64,000 bases of DNA from Photobacterium sp. TLY01 (GTDB lineage: Bacteria; Pseudomonadota; Gammaproteobacteria; Enterobacterales; Vibrionaceae). The notes under the pieces were generated by a model that saw only the letters and a program-made list of their open reading frames with translations, searched no databases and was not told the origin of the DNA. The first letter of the stretch is position 1; the number at the start of each line of letters is the position of its first letter. Made by a program: the position numbers and the translations under genes. The stretch covers positions 1,998,601 to 2,062,600 of the forward strand of contig NZ_CP090364.1 in assembly GCF_021432065.1 (NCBI RefSeq), written 5' to 3'. Below are positions 45,941 through 55,471 of this stretch, in pieces.

Positions 45941-47142
45941 TATTTCTCCAATTGTGCGTGAATCATAATATTTCTTGGCGTGGTGGGTTTATCACAAAAT
46001 GTGCCGACAGACACCTGATAACCAGCTTCTTGCATCAACAATGCCCGGTCAAAAACCAGCCACATTTCGAGGGGACGGCGAAAAGCCTGGCGAACCAGCT
46101 CCATACGCTCGACCTCTCGAAAGCGAGCCTCACCCTGTTGCTGCCAGTGCAAATAGTCAATGTCTCCGGTCAGCGGTAATCCTTTTTGCGCTGCAGCCCA
46201 CTGACAAAAATCAGTAAACCCATGCTTTAAGCGAGCTTTTTGAACATTCGGGACAGGCAGATATTCGTGATTGCCGGTCAGGTGTTTCTGCAGTGCATCA
46301 AAGCCCAGACGGTAGCTGACTTCCACAAATCGCTGCTGTTTCACCCGCTGTCCGGCTGTGACGGTTTCCTGTAACGGCATTCTGAGATCATGCTTGGATA
46401 ATCTCAGCTCACTCGCTTTAGCCGGTGCCGACAAGGGCTGATAGACTTCATGACGGATCAAGTGATAACAGCAAGGTGACACACTGACCGCCGCGGTGCG
46501 CTTTGCCGCCACCTGCTCCAGCAGGCTCACATGCAGATCACCGCAGGCATGCAAAGCCACCGCATGCTGATCCGGCTTTATCACTCTGGCGCTTTCCGGG
46601 GCAAAGGCGTCCGCCTGAATAAAGGTCATTGGCAACCCGAGCTGATTGGCAGCGAGCTGGCCGTCTTGCGTCAGACACTGCTGCCATTCAAGACTGGTAA
46701 CCTCTGTATGGTGGCATGCGGCCAACACTCGCCCTAAATACCCTTTCCCGGCACACCACTCCAGCCAGGGAAGCTGATGCGAAGGCAATACCGCATTAAA
46801 TGCTAATATCTGCTGCCATTTTCGGCCCGGAATCCCCACATCCAGTCCCCGAGGCAGACGCGGTGAAACGTCTGAAACCGGCGCCAATGCAGGAATATCA
46901 GCGAGTTGATGCATTTCAGGCAAGACAGGAAGAAAAACAGCGAGTTCACGAACAAGCGCTGCACTGTCCTCCAGCAAGAGAGCCAGATCCAGCTCGGACA
47001 ACGCATCCAGCCAGGTCGACAGCTCAGGATTACTGTGTCGCCAGGGGTAATCCTGGCAGGCGAAAGGCATGAACTGCCAGTATGCTTTTTCCTGAGTCAG
47101 CAAAGCATCTAACTGACAAAATTTGTCAAAACAGGCAGACAT
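45940..47142 (-). CDS. SAM-dependent methyltransferase (Methyltransf_32-type)
   Basis: A 400-residue protein. The N-terminal 110 residues are a family-specific region. The methyltransferase core follows, with WLEWCAGKGYLGRVLAACH as motif I (about 127-145), then SLEW, ALHACGDLH and SVSPCCYHLI. The CAGKGYLGR and SPCCYH elements are typical of the Methyltransf_32 group (relatives of METTL25 and GSTCD). The target is unknown; RNA has been proposed for relatives. It is coupled to the TSUP gene at 45940. Confidence 0.8.
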   Translation of the reverse strand: MSACFDKFCQLDALLTQEKAYWQFMPFACQDYPWRHSNPELSTWLDALSELDLALLLEDSAALVRELAVFLPVLPEMHQLADIPALAPVSDVSPRLPRGLDVGIPGRKWQQILAFNAVLPSHQLPWLEWCAGKGYLGRVLAACHHTEVTSLEWQQCLTQDGQLAANQLGLPMTFIQADAFAPESARVIKPDQHAVALHACGDLHVSLLEQVAAKRTAAVSVSPCCYHLIRHEVYQPLSAPAKASELRLSKHDLRMPLQETVTAGQRVKQQRFVEVSYRLGFDALQKHLTGNHEYLPVPNVQKARLKHGFTDFCQWAAAQKGLPLTGDIDYLHWQQQGEARFREVERMELVRQAFRRPLEMWLVFDRALLMQEAGYQVSVGTFCDKPTTPRNIMIHAQLEK

Positions 47143-47229
47143 GGATAACCCTGATACGCGGATAAACTGAAAGCCCGTATTTTATCTCATCTCAGGTCGC
47201 AAGAGCAGTGAATCATGAAGTGTATGCAA

Positions 47230-47252
47230 AAAAGCCGCTTAACGCGGCTTTT
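47230..47252 (-). terminator. cysB terminator
   Basis: AAAAGCCGC and GCGGCTTTT pair around TTAAC. On the minus strand a T run follows. It lies 25 bases past the cysB stop. Confidence 0.8.
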
Positions 47253-47276
47253 CAGAAAGAAGACGGCTAAACAAAC

Positions 47277-48574
<1,298 letters not shown>

Positions 48575-49336
48575 ATGAGTATACCTTTAGTGGTCGGTCT
48601 TATCGGCCTGTTGTTAGTCCTGGTTGTGGGTTATAACGTTATCATTCAGTACCGGCAGCAGCTGGAGAGCCAGAAGCAGCAGGAATTGGCGAAGCACATT
48701 GCCATCATCGACTCCAGTGAAGATCTGATAGGTCATGCTCATCATTTGCCTTACAGCAAAGAATTACTGGTCTGTCTGAATCAACGTATTCTGTCTGCGC
48801 TCGAAAGCATGTTCGAGGTTGATCAGAAAGATCGCTCCATGCCCCAGCGTATTCACAACGTCCGGGAGCAGATTCATCAGCTGCAGCAAAATTACACCCC
48901 GAATGAAATGTCTGGCTTTAAAGTCCCCACCACAGATCGTCAGGCGATTGCCATGCTGCAGTTGGTCAAACGTCTGAAACAGGTCGTAAAAAGCGAACAC
49001 AGCAAAGGCCGTCTGGGCACCCAGGCATTCGTCGCTGAGAACGCCCGTCTGGAAGGGTTACAGCTGCGCATCAACATTGAAAACGTCGTGAAACGTGCTA
49101 ACGATGCCCGCATGAAACGCCAGATTGGTACCGCCAAACAGCTGTTAAGAAAAGGGCTGGATGCGCTGGCAACCAAAAATCACAATTATGCCAATCAGGC
49201 CCGCGAAAAATTGCAGGCCATGCTGGATGAAATTGATAACTCGCAGAATCAGAGCAATGCAAAACAGCGTCAGGAAATGCTGGAAAAAGAGCAGGACGAA
49301 CTGGATGTCCTGTTCCAGCCGAAAAAGAAATGGTAA
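48575..49336 (+). CDS. membrane-anchored coiled-coil protein of unknown function
   Basis: A 253-residue protein that I do not recognise by function. One N-terminal membrane helix (IPLVVGLIGLLLVLVVGYNVII, residues about 3-24) is followed by a long, charged, mostly helical cytoplasmic region rich in Gln, Lys and Glu: YRQQLESQKQQELAKH, RQAIAMLQLVKRLKQVVKSE and a C-terminal REKLQAMLDEIDNSQNQ. Similar Vibrio proteins are often labelled DNA repair ATPase, but no P-loop is visible here, so that label is not supported. It stands alone next to cysB and ends before the proV operon. Confidence 0.7.
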   Translation: MSIPLVVGLIGLLLVLVVGYNVIIQYRQQLESQKQQELAKHIAIIDSSEDLIGHAHHLPYSKELLVCLNQRILSALESMFEVDQKDRSMPQRIHNVREQIHQLQQNYTPNEMSGFKVPTTDRQAIAMLQLVKRLKQVVKSEHSKGRLGTQAFVAENARLEGLQLRINIENVVKRANDARMKRQIGTAKQLLRKGLDALATKNHNYANQAREKLQAMLDEIDNSQNQSNAKQRQEMLEKEQDELDVLFQPKKKW

Positions 49337-49357
49337 AGACAGGACATTGCTCATTCA

Positions 49358-49383
49358 ATCAGGCCGCTTTGAAGCGGCCTGAT
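49358..49383. terminator. hairpin between the 48575 gene and proV
   Basis: ATCAGGCCGCTT and AAGCGGCCTGAT form a perfect 12-bp stem. The following T run on the plus strand (TCGTTTT) is broken. It likely ends transcription from both convergent sides with reduced efficiency. Confidence 0.6.
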
Positions 49384-49426
49384 TCGTTTTGGGGTGTACC
49401 TGTCAATGAATGAGCCGACATTGTGA

Positions 49427-50659
49427 TTACGATGTGGTGTTTACGACATGGTGTTCACTGAGCACTTTGGCCAGGGTGGCGCGTGAAAGAAGGCCGCACA
49501 CTTCCCCCTGCTCTCCCAGCACAGGCAAAGCGACATCCGCCTCCAGTGTGACAGGCAACACCTGCTCAAGCAGCTGATGACGCGAAATCGCCGGCACCGG
49601 CAGCAAGACCGATTCGTCTAAATCCCCATCCGGAGCATCAGTCATGACCTTTTCAAGGCTGTGGCGAGTCAGTACGCCCAGATAGCGCTGCTGCTCATCC
49701 AGCACATAAACCTCGTTCAGACGATGTTGCGCCATGTAGCGGTTCGCCTCAGAGACCGAACATATTCCGATACTGTGTACCTCTGGTGACATCACTGCCT
49801 CGACTTTCAGGACTCTGGACCGATTCACATCTTTCACAAAAGCTTCGACATAATCATCAATAGGATGCAGCAGAATATCTGCAGGCCGGCCCTGCTGAAT
49901 CAGCTCGCCATCGCGCAATATCGCAATCCGGTCGCCCAGTCGCAGTGCTTCGTCCAGATCGTGTGTGATAAAAATGATGGTCTTACCGAGTTTGGACTGC
50001 AGGGCCATCAACTGTTCCTGCATCTCGCTGCGGATCAGCGGATCCAGCGCCGAAAAAGCCTCATCCATCAGCAAAATATCGGCATCGGTACACAGTGCTC
50101 TCGCCAACCCAACCCGCTGCTGCTGCCCGCCGGACAAGCTTGATGGATAGTGATCGCCATAGCCTGCCAATCCCACAGTCTCGAGCCAGTAGCCAGCTTT
50201 TTCCCGCCACTTACTGTGATCAACACCCTGTATCTGAAGGCCATAGCCAATGTTCTGCAGCACAGTCCGATGAGGCAATAGCGCAAAGCGCTGAAAGACC
50301 ATGGCCATCCGCTGTCGCCGGAATGCCTGCAGCGCAGACGCACTCAAAGCGGTGACATCCACCCCGCCAATTTCCACCTGACCGGCAGACGGCTCAATCA
50401 GACGATTAAAATGCCGGATCAAGGTCGATTTACCTGAGCCGGATAAGCCCATCACGACAAATATCTCGCCCTGACAGATCGACAGGTTAATCTTGTTCAG
50501 ACCAAGCGTGTGCCCGGTTTCAGCCAGAATGGCAGACTTCGATTGCCCGGCCTGTACCTGTTTGAGTACCTGCTCAGCGTGTGGACCAAACACCTTGTAC
50601 AAGTCGCGCACACGAATTAGCGGAGTGCTTGTGTTATGTGTGTGGATTGAATCAGTCAT
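49427..50659 (-). CDS. proV: ProV-like glycine betaine/choline ABC transporter ATPase
   Basis: A 410-residue ATPase of the osmoprotectant importer family. Walker A is GLSGSGKS (71-78), the Q-loop is VFQRFALLPHRT, the signature LSGGQQQR, Walker B LLMDEAFSALD, and the H-loop FITHDLDEA. Two CBS domains (about 290-405), as in ProV, sense ionic strength. The start at 50659 (MTDSIHTH) lies in the overlap with the permease gene; longer in-frame starts give no similarity. Last gene of proX-proW-proV. Confidence 0.9.
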   Translation of the reverse strand: MTDSIHTHNTSTPLIRVRDLYKVFGPHAEQVLKQVQAGQSKSAILAETGHTLGLNKINLSICQGEIFVVMGLSGSGKSTLIRHFNRLIEPSAGQVEIGGVDVTALSASALQAFRRQRMAMVFQRFALLPHRTVLQNIGYGLQIQGVDHSKWREKAGYWLETVGLAGYGDHYPSSLSGGQQQRVGLARALCTDADILLMDEAFSALDPLIRSEMQEQLMALQSKLGKTIIFITHDLDEALRLGDRIAILRDGELIQQGRPADILLHPIDDYVEAFVKDVNRSRVLKVEAVMSPEVHSIGICSVSEANRYMAQHRLNEVYVLDEQQRYLGVLTRHSLEKVMTDAPDGDLDESVLLPVPAISRHQLLEQVLPVTLEADVALPVLGEQGEVCGLLSRATLAKVLSEHHVVNTTS

Positions 50660-51551
50660 TTGTGCGCCCCGAAAGATGTTGCTGAGTACGCCGGGCATAG
50701 CTTTGGGAGATACGATCAAAAATGATGGCCAGCGCCACGATGGCCAGCCCGTTGAGCAGACCCAGCGTAAAATACTGGTTCGTGATCGATTTCAGCACAG
50801 GCTGCCCCAAACCTTTGACGCCAATCATGGACGCAATCACCACCATGGCCAGCGCCATCATAATGGTCTGATTAATCCCCGCCATGATCGTCGGCATCGC
50901 CAGCGGTAACTGCACACCTGTCAGCCGTTGCCAACTGCTCGCGCCATACGCCTCCGCCGCTTCGAGCACTTCTTTGTCCACCAGCCGGATCCCCAGATTC
51001 GTCAGACGGATCACTGGGGGGATCGCATAAATCACCACAGCAATCAGGCCCGGAATTTTACCGATGCCCAACAGCATCACAACCGGAATTAAATACACAA
51101 ACGCCGGCATGGTTTGCATCACATCCAGCAACGGGGTAATCACACCTTGCGCCCTGTCGGAACGGGCCATCAGAATCCCTATCGGTAAACCCAGCACGAT
51201 CGCCAGCAGCGTGGACGCAATAATAATGCTCATGGTGCGCATCGTATCTTCCCACATCCCGAAAAGACCAATGAACACAAAAGCAACGACGACACCAACG
51301 ACCAGCTTCCAGGAGCGACTGGCATAAAAAGCCAGCCCGGCCAGTATGGCAATCATGAGCCACCAGGGAGTGATCAGCAGCAGCTTTTCAAAGCCAATCA
51401 GCATCGAGAGTAGCGGATCGAAGAAGGACTCAATGCTGTCGCCATATTCACGAGAAAAAGAGCGATAGGCGCCATCGAGGGTTTTACGAATCGCAAGCAG
51501 TTGATGACGGTCAAGTTGAGGAAAATCCCTCAGCCAGGAGAGTTCAGCCAT
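50652..51551 (-). CDS. proW: ProW-like ABC transporter permease
   Basis: A 299-residue permease. A short N-terminal cytoplasmic stretch precedes about six helices; the core includes MSIIIASTLLAIVLGLPIGILMAR, MQTMPAFVYLIPVVMLLGIG and the coupling loop LEAAEAYGASSWQRLTGVQLPLA. These match ProW/OpuAB proteins. It overlaps proV by 8 bases and lies 60 bases after proX, with a strong hairpin in the gap (51583-51605). Confidence 0.9.
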   Translation of the reverse strand: MAELSWLRDFPQLDRHQLLAIRKTLDGAYRSFSREYGDSIESFFDPLLSMLIGFEKLLLITPWWLMIAILAGLAFYASRSWKLVVGVVVAFVFIGLFGMWEDTMRTMSIIIASTLLAIVLGLPIGILMARSDRAQGVITPLLDVMQTMPAFVYLIPVVMLLGIGKIPGLIAVVIYAIPPVIRLTNLGIRLVDKEVLEAAEAYGASSWQRLTGVQLPLAMPTIMAGINQTIMMALAMVVIASMIGVKGLGQPVLKSITNQYFTLGLLNGLAIVALAIIFDRISQSYARRTQQHLSGRTND

Positions 51552-51582
51552 ATCGGGGTTGCCGTAAATCAGTCAAAATGAA

Positions 51583-51605
51583 CAGACCCGGATCAACCGG
51601 GTCTG
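51583..51605 (-). other. hairpin between proX and proW
   Basis: CAGACCCGG (51583-51591) pairs with CCGGGTCTG (51597-51605). On the minus strand only TTCATTTT follows. It probably protects the proX message or causes partial termination, giving more binding protein than transporter. Confidence 0.55.
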
Positions 51606-51611
51606 ACTGGA

Positions 51612-52625
51612 TCAGCGAGCCGCCAGGGCTTGCTTAATACGCTGTAACGCTGCCGGTGTGACCCACTGACGCCACAGTGACTCATTATCCGCGAGAAAGT
51701 GCTCTGCCGCGATTTCACCGTCGGCCTGGTTTTCTTCCATCCAGGCCAGCATGCGGTTCATCTGCGGATTGGTGAATGAACGTTTTGATAAATAGGCCAG
51801 CGCGTCTGGCGCTCGTGCCGCAAAACGCTCTGTCACGACCGTATCAACCGGTGACGGCGGATACATGGTCGGCTTGGGGTCCAGACAGTCAGCCTGGGTA
51901 ATACAAGCCTTATAATGCTCAGCATCGACCCCTGTGCCAAAATCCACTTTCACCATCTCGTATTTACCCAGCACTGCGGTGGGCGCCCAGTAATAACCAA
52001 ACCAGGGCTCCTGCCGCTCATAGGCTTTGGCGATGGATGCCGCCAGACCTGCGCCTGAACCGGGATCCACCAGCTCAAAACCAGCATCGCCCAAGTTGAG
52101 CGCGTCAAATAAATGCTCAGAGGTGATCTGGCAGGTCCAGCCAGCAGGACACCCCATCATGGCGGATTTATCCGGATCTTCAGGATGCTGAAACAAACGG
52201 GCATTGGCTTTCACCCCGGCCAGGGTTTTCAGGCTCGGTTCTTTATCCACCATGTAGGCCGGCACCCAGAAGCCTTCTTCACCGCCGTCGGATAAGGTCA
52301 CACCGGCATAGCGCAAACGGCCTTCCTTGACACCTTTATCCAGTGCTTCGCGCATGGTATTGCTCCACATTTCAGGGGCAATGTCCGGCTCACTTTTTTC
52401 AATCATGGACGTTGTGGTCGGAATGCTGTCGCCGGGGACAAGCTCGGCATCACAGCCGTATCCTTGCTGTAGAATGAACTGATCCAGATGGGCAATAAAG
52501 GTGGCGGAATTCCAGTTCATGTCAGCAATGGTGACATGTCCGCACCCTTGTTCAGCCTGCGCATTTACACTCAAAGGTAAAGTGACCACGGCCAGTAACC
52601 AGGGGGCAATCCGGGGTAAGTGCAT
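51612..52625 (-). CDS. proX: ProX-like periplasmic substrate-binding protein
   Basis: A 337-residue exported binding protein of the OpuAC/ProX family. The signal peptide runs about residues 1-24 (WLLAVVTLPLSVNAQA). The mature protein begins EQGCGHVTIADMNWNSATF, and DIAPEMWSNTMREALDKG and GFWVPAYMVDKEP follow. MGCPAGWTC and aromatic residues in the pocket (WFGYYWAP) suit quaternary amines such as glycine betaine, proline betaine or choline. The start at 52625 follows AAAGGA. In this operon the binding protein gene comes first, unlike proVWX of E. coli, so a ChoXWV-like choline system is an alternative. Confidence 0.85.
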   Translation of the reverse strand: MHLPRIAPWLLAVVTLPLSVNAQAEQGCGHVTIADMNWNSATFIAHLDQFILQQGYGCDAELVPGDSIPTTTSMIEKSEPDIAPEMWSNTMREALDKGVKEGRLRYAGVTLSDGGEEGFWVPAYMVDKEPSLKTLAGVKANARLFQHPEDPDKSAMMGCPAGWTCQITSEHLFDALNLGDAGFELVDPGSGAGLAASIAKAYERQEPWFGYYWAPTAVLGKYEMVKVDFGTGVDAEHYKACITQADCLDPKPTMYPPSPVDTVVTERFAARAPDALAYLSKRSFTNPQMNRMLAWMEENQADGEIAAEHFLADNESLWRQWVTPAALQRIKQALAAR

Positions 52626-52830
52626 ATAAAATCCTTTTCTGATGTGTCTGGATGCCAATAACCGGCAGACCTCCTTCACCAGCCATCGACACATACTTTT
52701 TCAGTATAAGCACACCAAAATGGAATAACGATGATACAGCCCTCTTTTTTCAAGCTAAGTGATTCATTTTTGTCTTAGTTTCTTCTGATGAGGCAATCTC
52801 TGTCATTCTCTGGTCGCTCAGAAAGAGCTT

Positions 52831-52839
52831 TGTTATAAT
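52831..52839 (+). promoter_or_regulatory. extended -10 promoter of miaE
   Basis: TGTTATAAT combines a perfect TATAAT (52834-52839) with an upstream TG, 47 bases before the miaE start. No good -35 is present, consistent with an extended -10 type. Confidence 0.6.
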
Positions 52840-52885
52840 CCGCCGGTTTTCTTTCTCCTGTTCAACTCAGCAATAAGACCCATCC

Positions 52886-53677
52886 ATGACAGACACTCAG
52901 AGCATGATCAACGAGCTACTTCTTCCCGTCCGCCGGTTTCTGCATTGCGAAACCCCGGAAAGCTGGCTTGAGGAAGCACGCAAACCGGAAAACCTCAACG
53001 CCTTGCTGGTTGATCACTGTAACTGCGAGCTGAAAGCCAGCCAGACTGCTATTTTCCTGATCCGCAAATACGCCGTTGATGAGAAAAGCGGTCAGGCACT
53101 GCTAGACTGGGCAAAGCCGTATGAAGATTTTGTCTATGGCAGAGCACGCCAAAAAGACGCCTTCCACGGCAGGAAAAATGGCCTAAGTGCTGAACTGACA
53201 GCAAGGGCGGATTGTCCTTACGGCCAGGATCTGATTGATAAGATGGTTCGCCTGATCAAAGAAGAATTCCACCACTTTGAACAGGTGCTGGAAATCATGG
53301 ATAAACGCGGCATTACTTACTCCAACCTGAGTGCCGGCAACTATGCCCGCGGGCTGATGAAAGCGGTGCGTACGCATGAACCCGCCACTTTAATCGATAA
53401 ACTGATAGTCGGCGCTTACATTGAAGCCCGATCCTGCGAACGCTTCGCCAGACTGGCACCGTTTCTTGATGATGAACTCAAGAAGTTTTACATCTCATTG
53501 CTGCGATCAGAAGCCCGTCATTATCAGGATTACCTGAAACTGGCTGAGCACATTGCCGGTCAGGATATCCGTGACCGGATTCAGCACATAGGCCAGCGGG
53601 AAGCCGGGCTGATTAACACCCCGGATCAAGATTTTCGCTTCCACAGCGGCATTCCGGCCTCAGCTATGGTGAACTGA
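52886..53677 (+). CDS. miaE: tRNA-(ms2io6A37) hydroxylase MiaE
   Basis: A 263-residue non-haem diiron monooxygenase that hydroxylates the isopentenyl group of ms2i6A at position 37 of tRNAs. The ferritin-like four-helix fold is shown by the paired iron-ligand segments NCELKASQTA, EEFHHFEQVL, YIEARSCERFARL and SEARHYQDYL. Length and motifs match Salmonella MiaE; E. coli K-12 lacks the gene. It has its own extended -10 promoter. The 3' end overlaps the convergent SgrR-like gene by 14 bases. Confidence 0.92.
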   Translation: MTDTQSMINELLLPVRRFLHCETPESWLEEARKPENLNALLVDHCNCELKASQTAIFLIRKYAVDEKSGQALLDWAKPYEDFVYGRARQKDAFHGRKNGLSAELTARADCPYGQDLIDKMVRLIKEEFHHFEQVLEIMDKRGITYSNLSAGNYARGLMKAVRTHEPATLIDKLIVGAYIEARSCERFARLAPFLDDELKKFYISLLRSEARHYQDYLKLAEHIAGQDIRDRIQHIGQREAGLINTPDQDFRFHSGIPASAMVN

Positions 53678-55382
53678 ACACCACACGACTGAAATCAATC
53701 CAGCCATTCGCCAGCAGTGAAACCCCGTTGAGATGACTTCGGATATTGAGCTGCTGGCGGTTTTGCCACAAGGGACGATAGACCCCGACATCCACCAGCC
53801 ATTGTTCTATCGCCTGAAAATGTTCCAGCCGCTCAGCCAGGTTGTCAGACAGAAAGACGGTTTCTAATTCCCTCCGCAGTCGTCTCTGCTGCTGAGGCTG
53901 CAGGCATACGTCCAGCGCAGTGCTCGCCTTGAGCCATTCCATCCAGCTCAGTTCCGCATCTTCGCCAAACACTTCACCGGAAATCATGATATCCGACTGG
54001 GCCAGCCGTTCCGTGCGGTTGAAGTCCGGAAATGTTTCCACACGACAAATCGCCGGAATACCGGCGGCGTTGAGTGCCGCTGTCAGTTGCTCGGCCAGAG
54101 CAATATGATCCTGCAACTGGTAGGTCAGCACAGACAGCGGGCGATCAGGTGCTGGCAGGTCAGAGAAATCCACCGCGTTGTCTGCCTTCAGGCAGAGCGC
54201 TTCGGATCGCAGCATCCCTTTTGCAACACGGTAATCTGCCGCTTCCATGGTGGCAGGCAGCGGCTGCTGACGAATGAAAGCAGATAATCGCTTCCTGTGT
54301 GCCGGTACCGTCATCCAACCCTTACGGTTTGCATTTAGCAGCGCATATTCACACCCTTTTTCCCAGCCTTCCAGTTGCGAAAACGGCGCTGTCTGTCCCG
54401 GCACCAGCCAGGGGTGAACCACATCACTGCTGACCTCAAAATCCATCGCCTGATCGCCAATGTTCCAGATCTCCACGGCATCGAGCCAGGGCCGGTAGCC
54501 ATGGTATTGTTCAAATGCGCTCAGTCGGGTCAGCCACTCGGTCTGTTCATCAAGACGAAAGGCACCGGCGCCCACAATCTGCCCGTCATGGGACACTTTT
54601 GAGATACCAGCCGCCTTTTGTGTTAACAGGGTGGGTATGAAACCCACGGTCGCGTTGGTGATCAGTTTCAGGCGAAGCGGCGCAAGCACCTCAACCCGCT
54701 CAAGACAATCAAACAGCCTTCGGTTACTGCTGTCCGAGGTTTGCAAGCGGTCAAAGTGGGCCTTCACCGCTGAAGCATCCAAGGGCGAGCCATCATGAAA
54801 CGTCAGTCCTTTTCTGAGTGTGACATACCAGTCATTGCCATGACGTTGCCAGTGTGCGGCCAAGTCTCCGTGAATCTCCCCTGAATCCGGATCCCGATGC
54901 AGCAAACCGGCATAAAGATAGCTGCCGAGATGCATTTCAGTCCGCCGGGAAAGCTGCACGGCATCCAGATCATGAATCCCCCGGTAAAACGGAATCCGCA
55001 GTACATCGACAGACTGTTGCTCCGGTATCACCCGGGGGTCAGAACGGCGAAATCCGGCCAGATATTCGGCCAGCAGTCCCTGCCTTTGCTCCGCTGGTAA
55101 CAGAGCAGTAGCACGTTCCACCTGATGCTGCGCCAACAGCGACAATGCTTCTTGCTTCAAAACCAGATCAACTGGTTTTTTCAGACAAAGGGTCGGTAAG
55201 TTTCCGCGCCCAACACCCGGCTGCCAGCTGATCCAACCTGCTTCCACCAGCTTTTTAATGACAATCTGGGCATTGCGCCGGGTGCAGGCGAATTTCTCGG
55301 CCAGTGTATCGAGTGAAATCGACTGCGTTTGTCCAACCGTCCACTCATCCCTGAAATAAATTAATGCTCGCCAATAGCGCAT
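53664..55382 (-). CDS. SgrR-family transcriptional regulator
   Basis: A 572-residue two-domain protein. Residues about 1-115 form the SgrR-type winged helix (LDTLAEKFACTRRNAQIVIKKL, AGWISWQPGVGRGN). The rest, from about 160, resembles a family 5 extracellular solute-binding protein (GSYLYAGLLHRDPDSGEIHGDLA, LTFHDGSPLDASAVKAHFD). There is no signal peptide, so it works in the cytoplasm, likely binding a small ligand. E. coli SgrR responds to sugar-phosphate stress. Here it is divergent from an MFS transporter (89 bases between), with no SgrS/SgrT-like element seen. Confidence 0.85.
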   Translation of the reverse strand: MRYWRALIYFRDEWTVGQTQSISLDTLAEKFACTRRNAQIVIKKLVEAGWISWQPGVGRGNLPTLCLKKPVDLVLKQEALSLLAQHQVERATALLPAEQRQGLLAEYLAGFRRSDPRVIPEQQSVDVLRIPFYRGIHDLDAVQLSRRTEMHLGSYLYAGLLHRDPDSGEIHGDLAAHWQRHGNDWYVTLRKGLTFHDGSPLDASAVKAHFDRLQTSDSSNRRLFDCLERVEVLAPLRLKLITNATVGFIPTLLTQKAAGISKVSHDGQIVGAGAFRLDEQTEWLTRLSAFEQYHGYRPWLDAVEIWNIGDQAMDFEVSSDVVHPWLVPGQTAPFSQLEGWEKGCEYALLNANRKGWMTVPAHRKRLSAFIRQQPLPATMEAADYRVAKGMLRSEALCLKADNAVDFSDLPAPDRPLSVLTYQLQDHIALAEQLTAALNAAGIPAICRVETFPDFNRTERLAQSDIMISGEVFGEDAELSWMEWLKASTALDVCLQPQQQRRLRRELETVFLSDNLAERLEHFQAIEQWLVDVGVYRPLWQNRQQLNIRSHLNGVSLLANGWIDFSRVVFSSP

Positions 55383-55471
55383 AAAAGATGAAATCCCTTC
55401 TTCTCGTTTACACTTTTTCTTCCACTTTTATCACGGATAATCACAAATCTCTATGATGTGAAAAGGAATTT

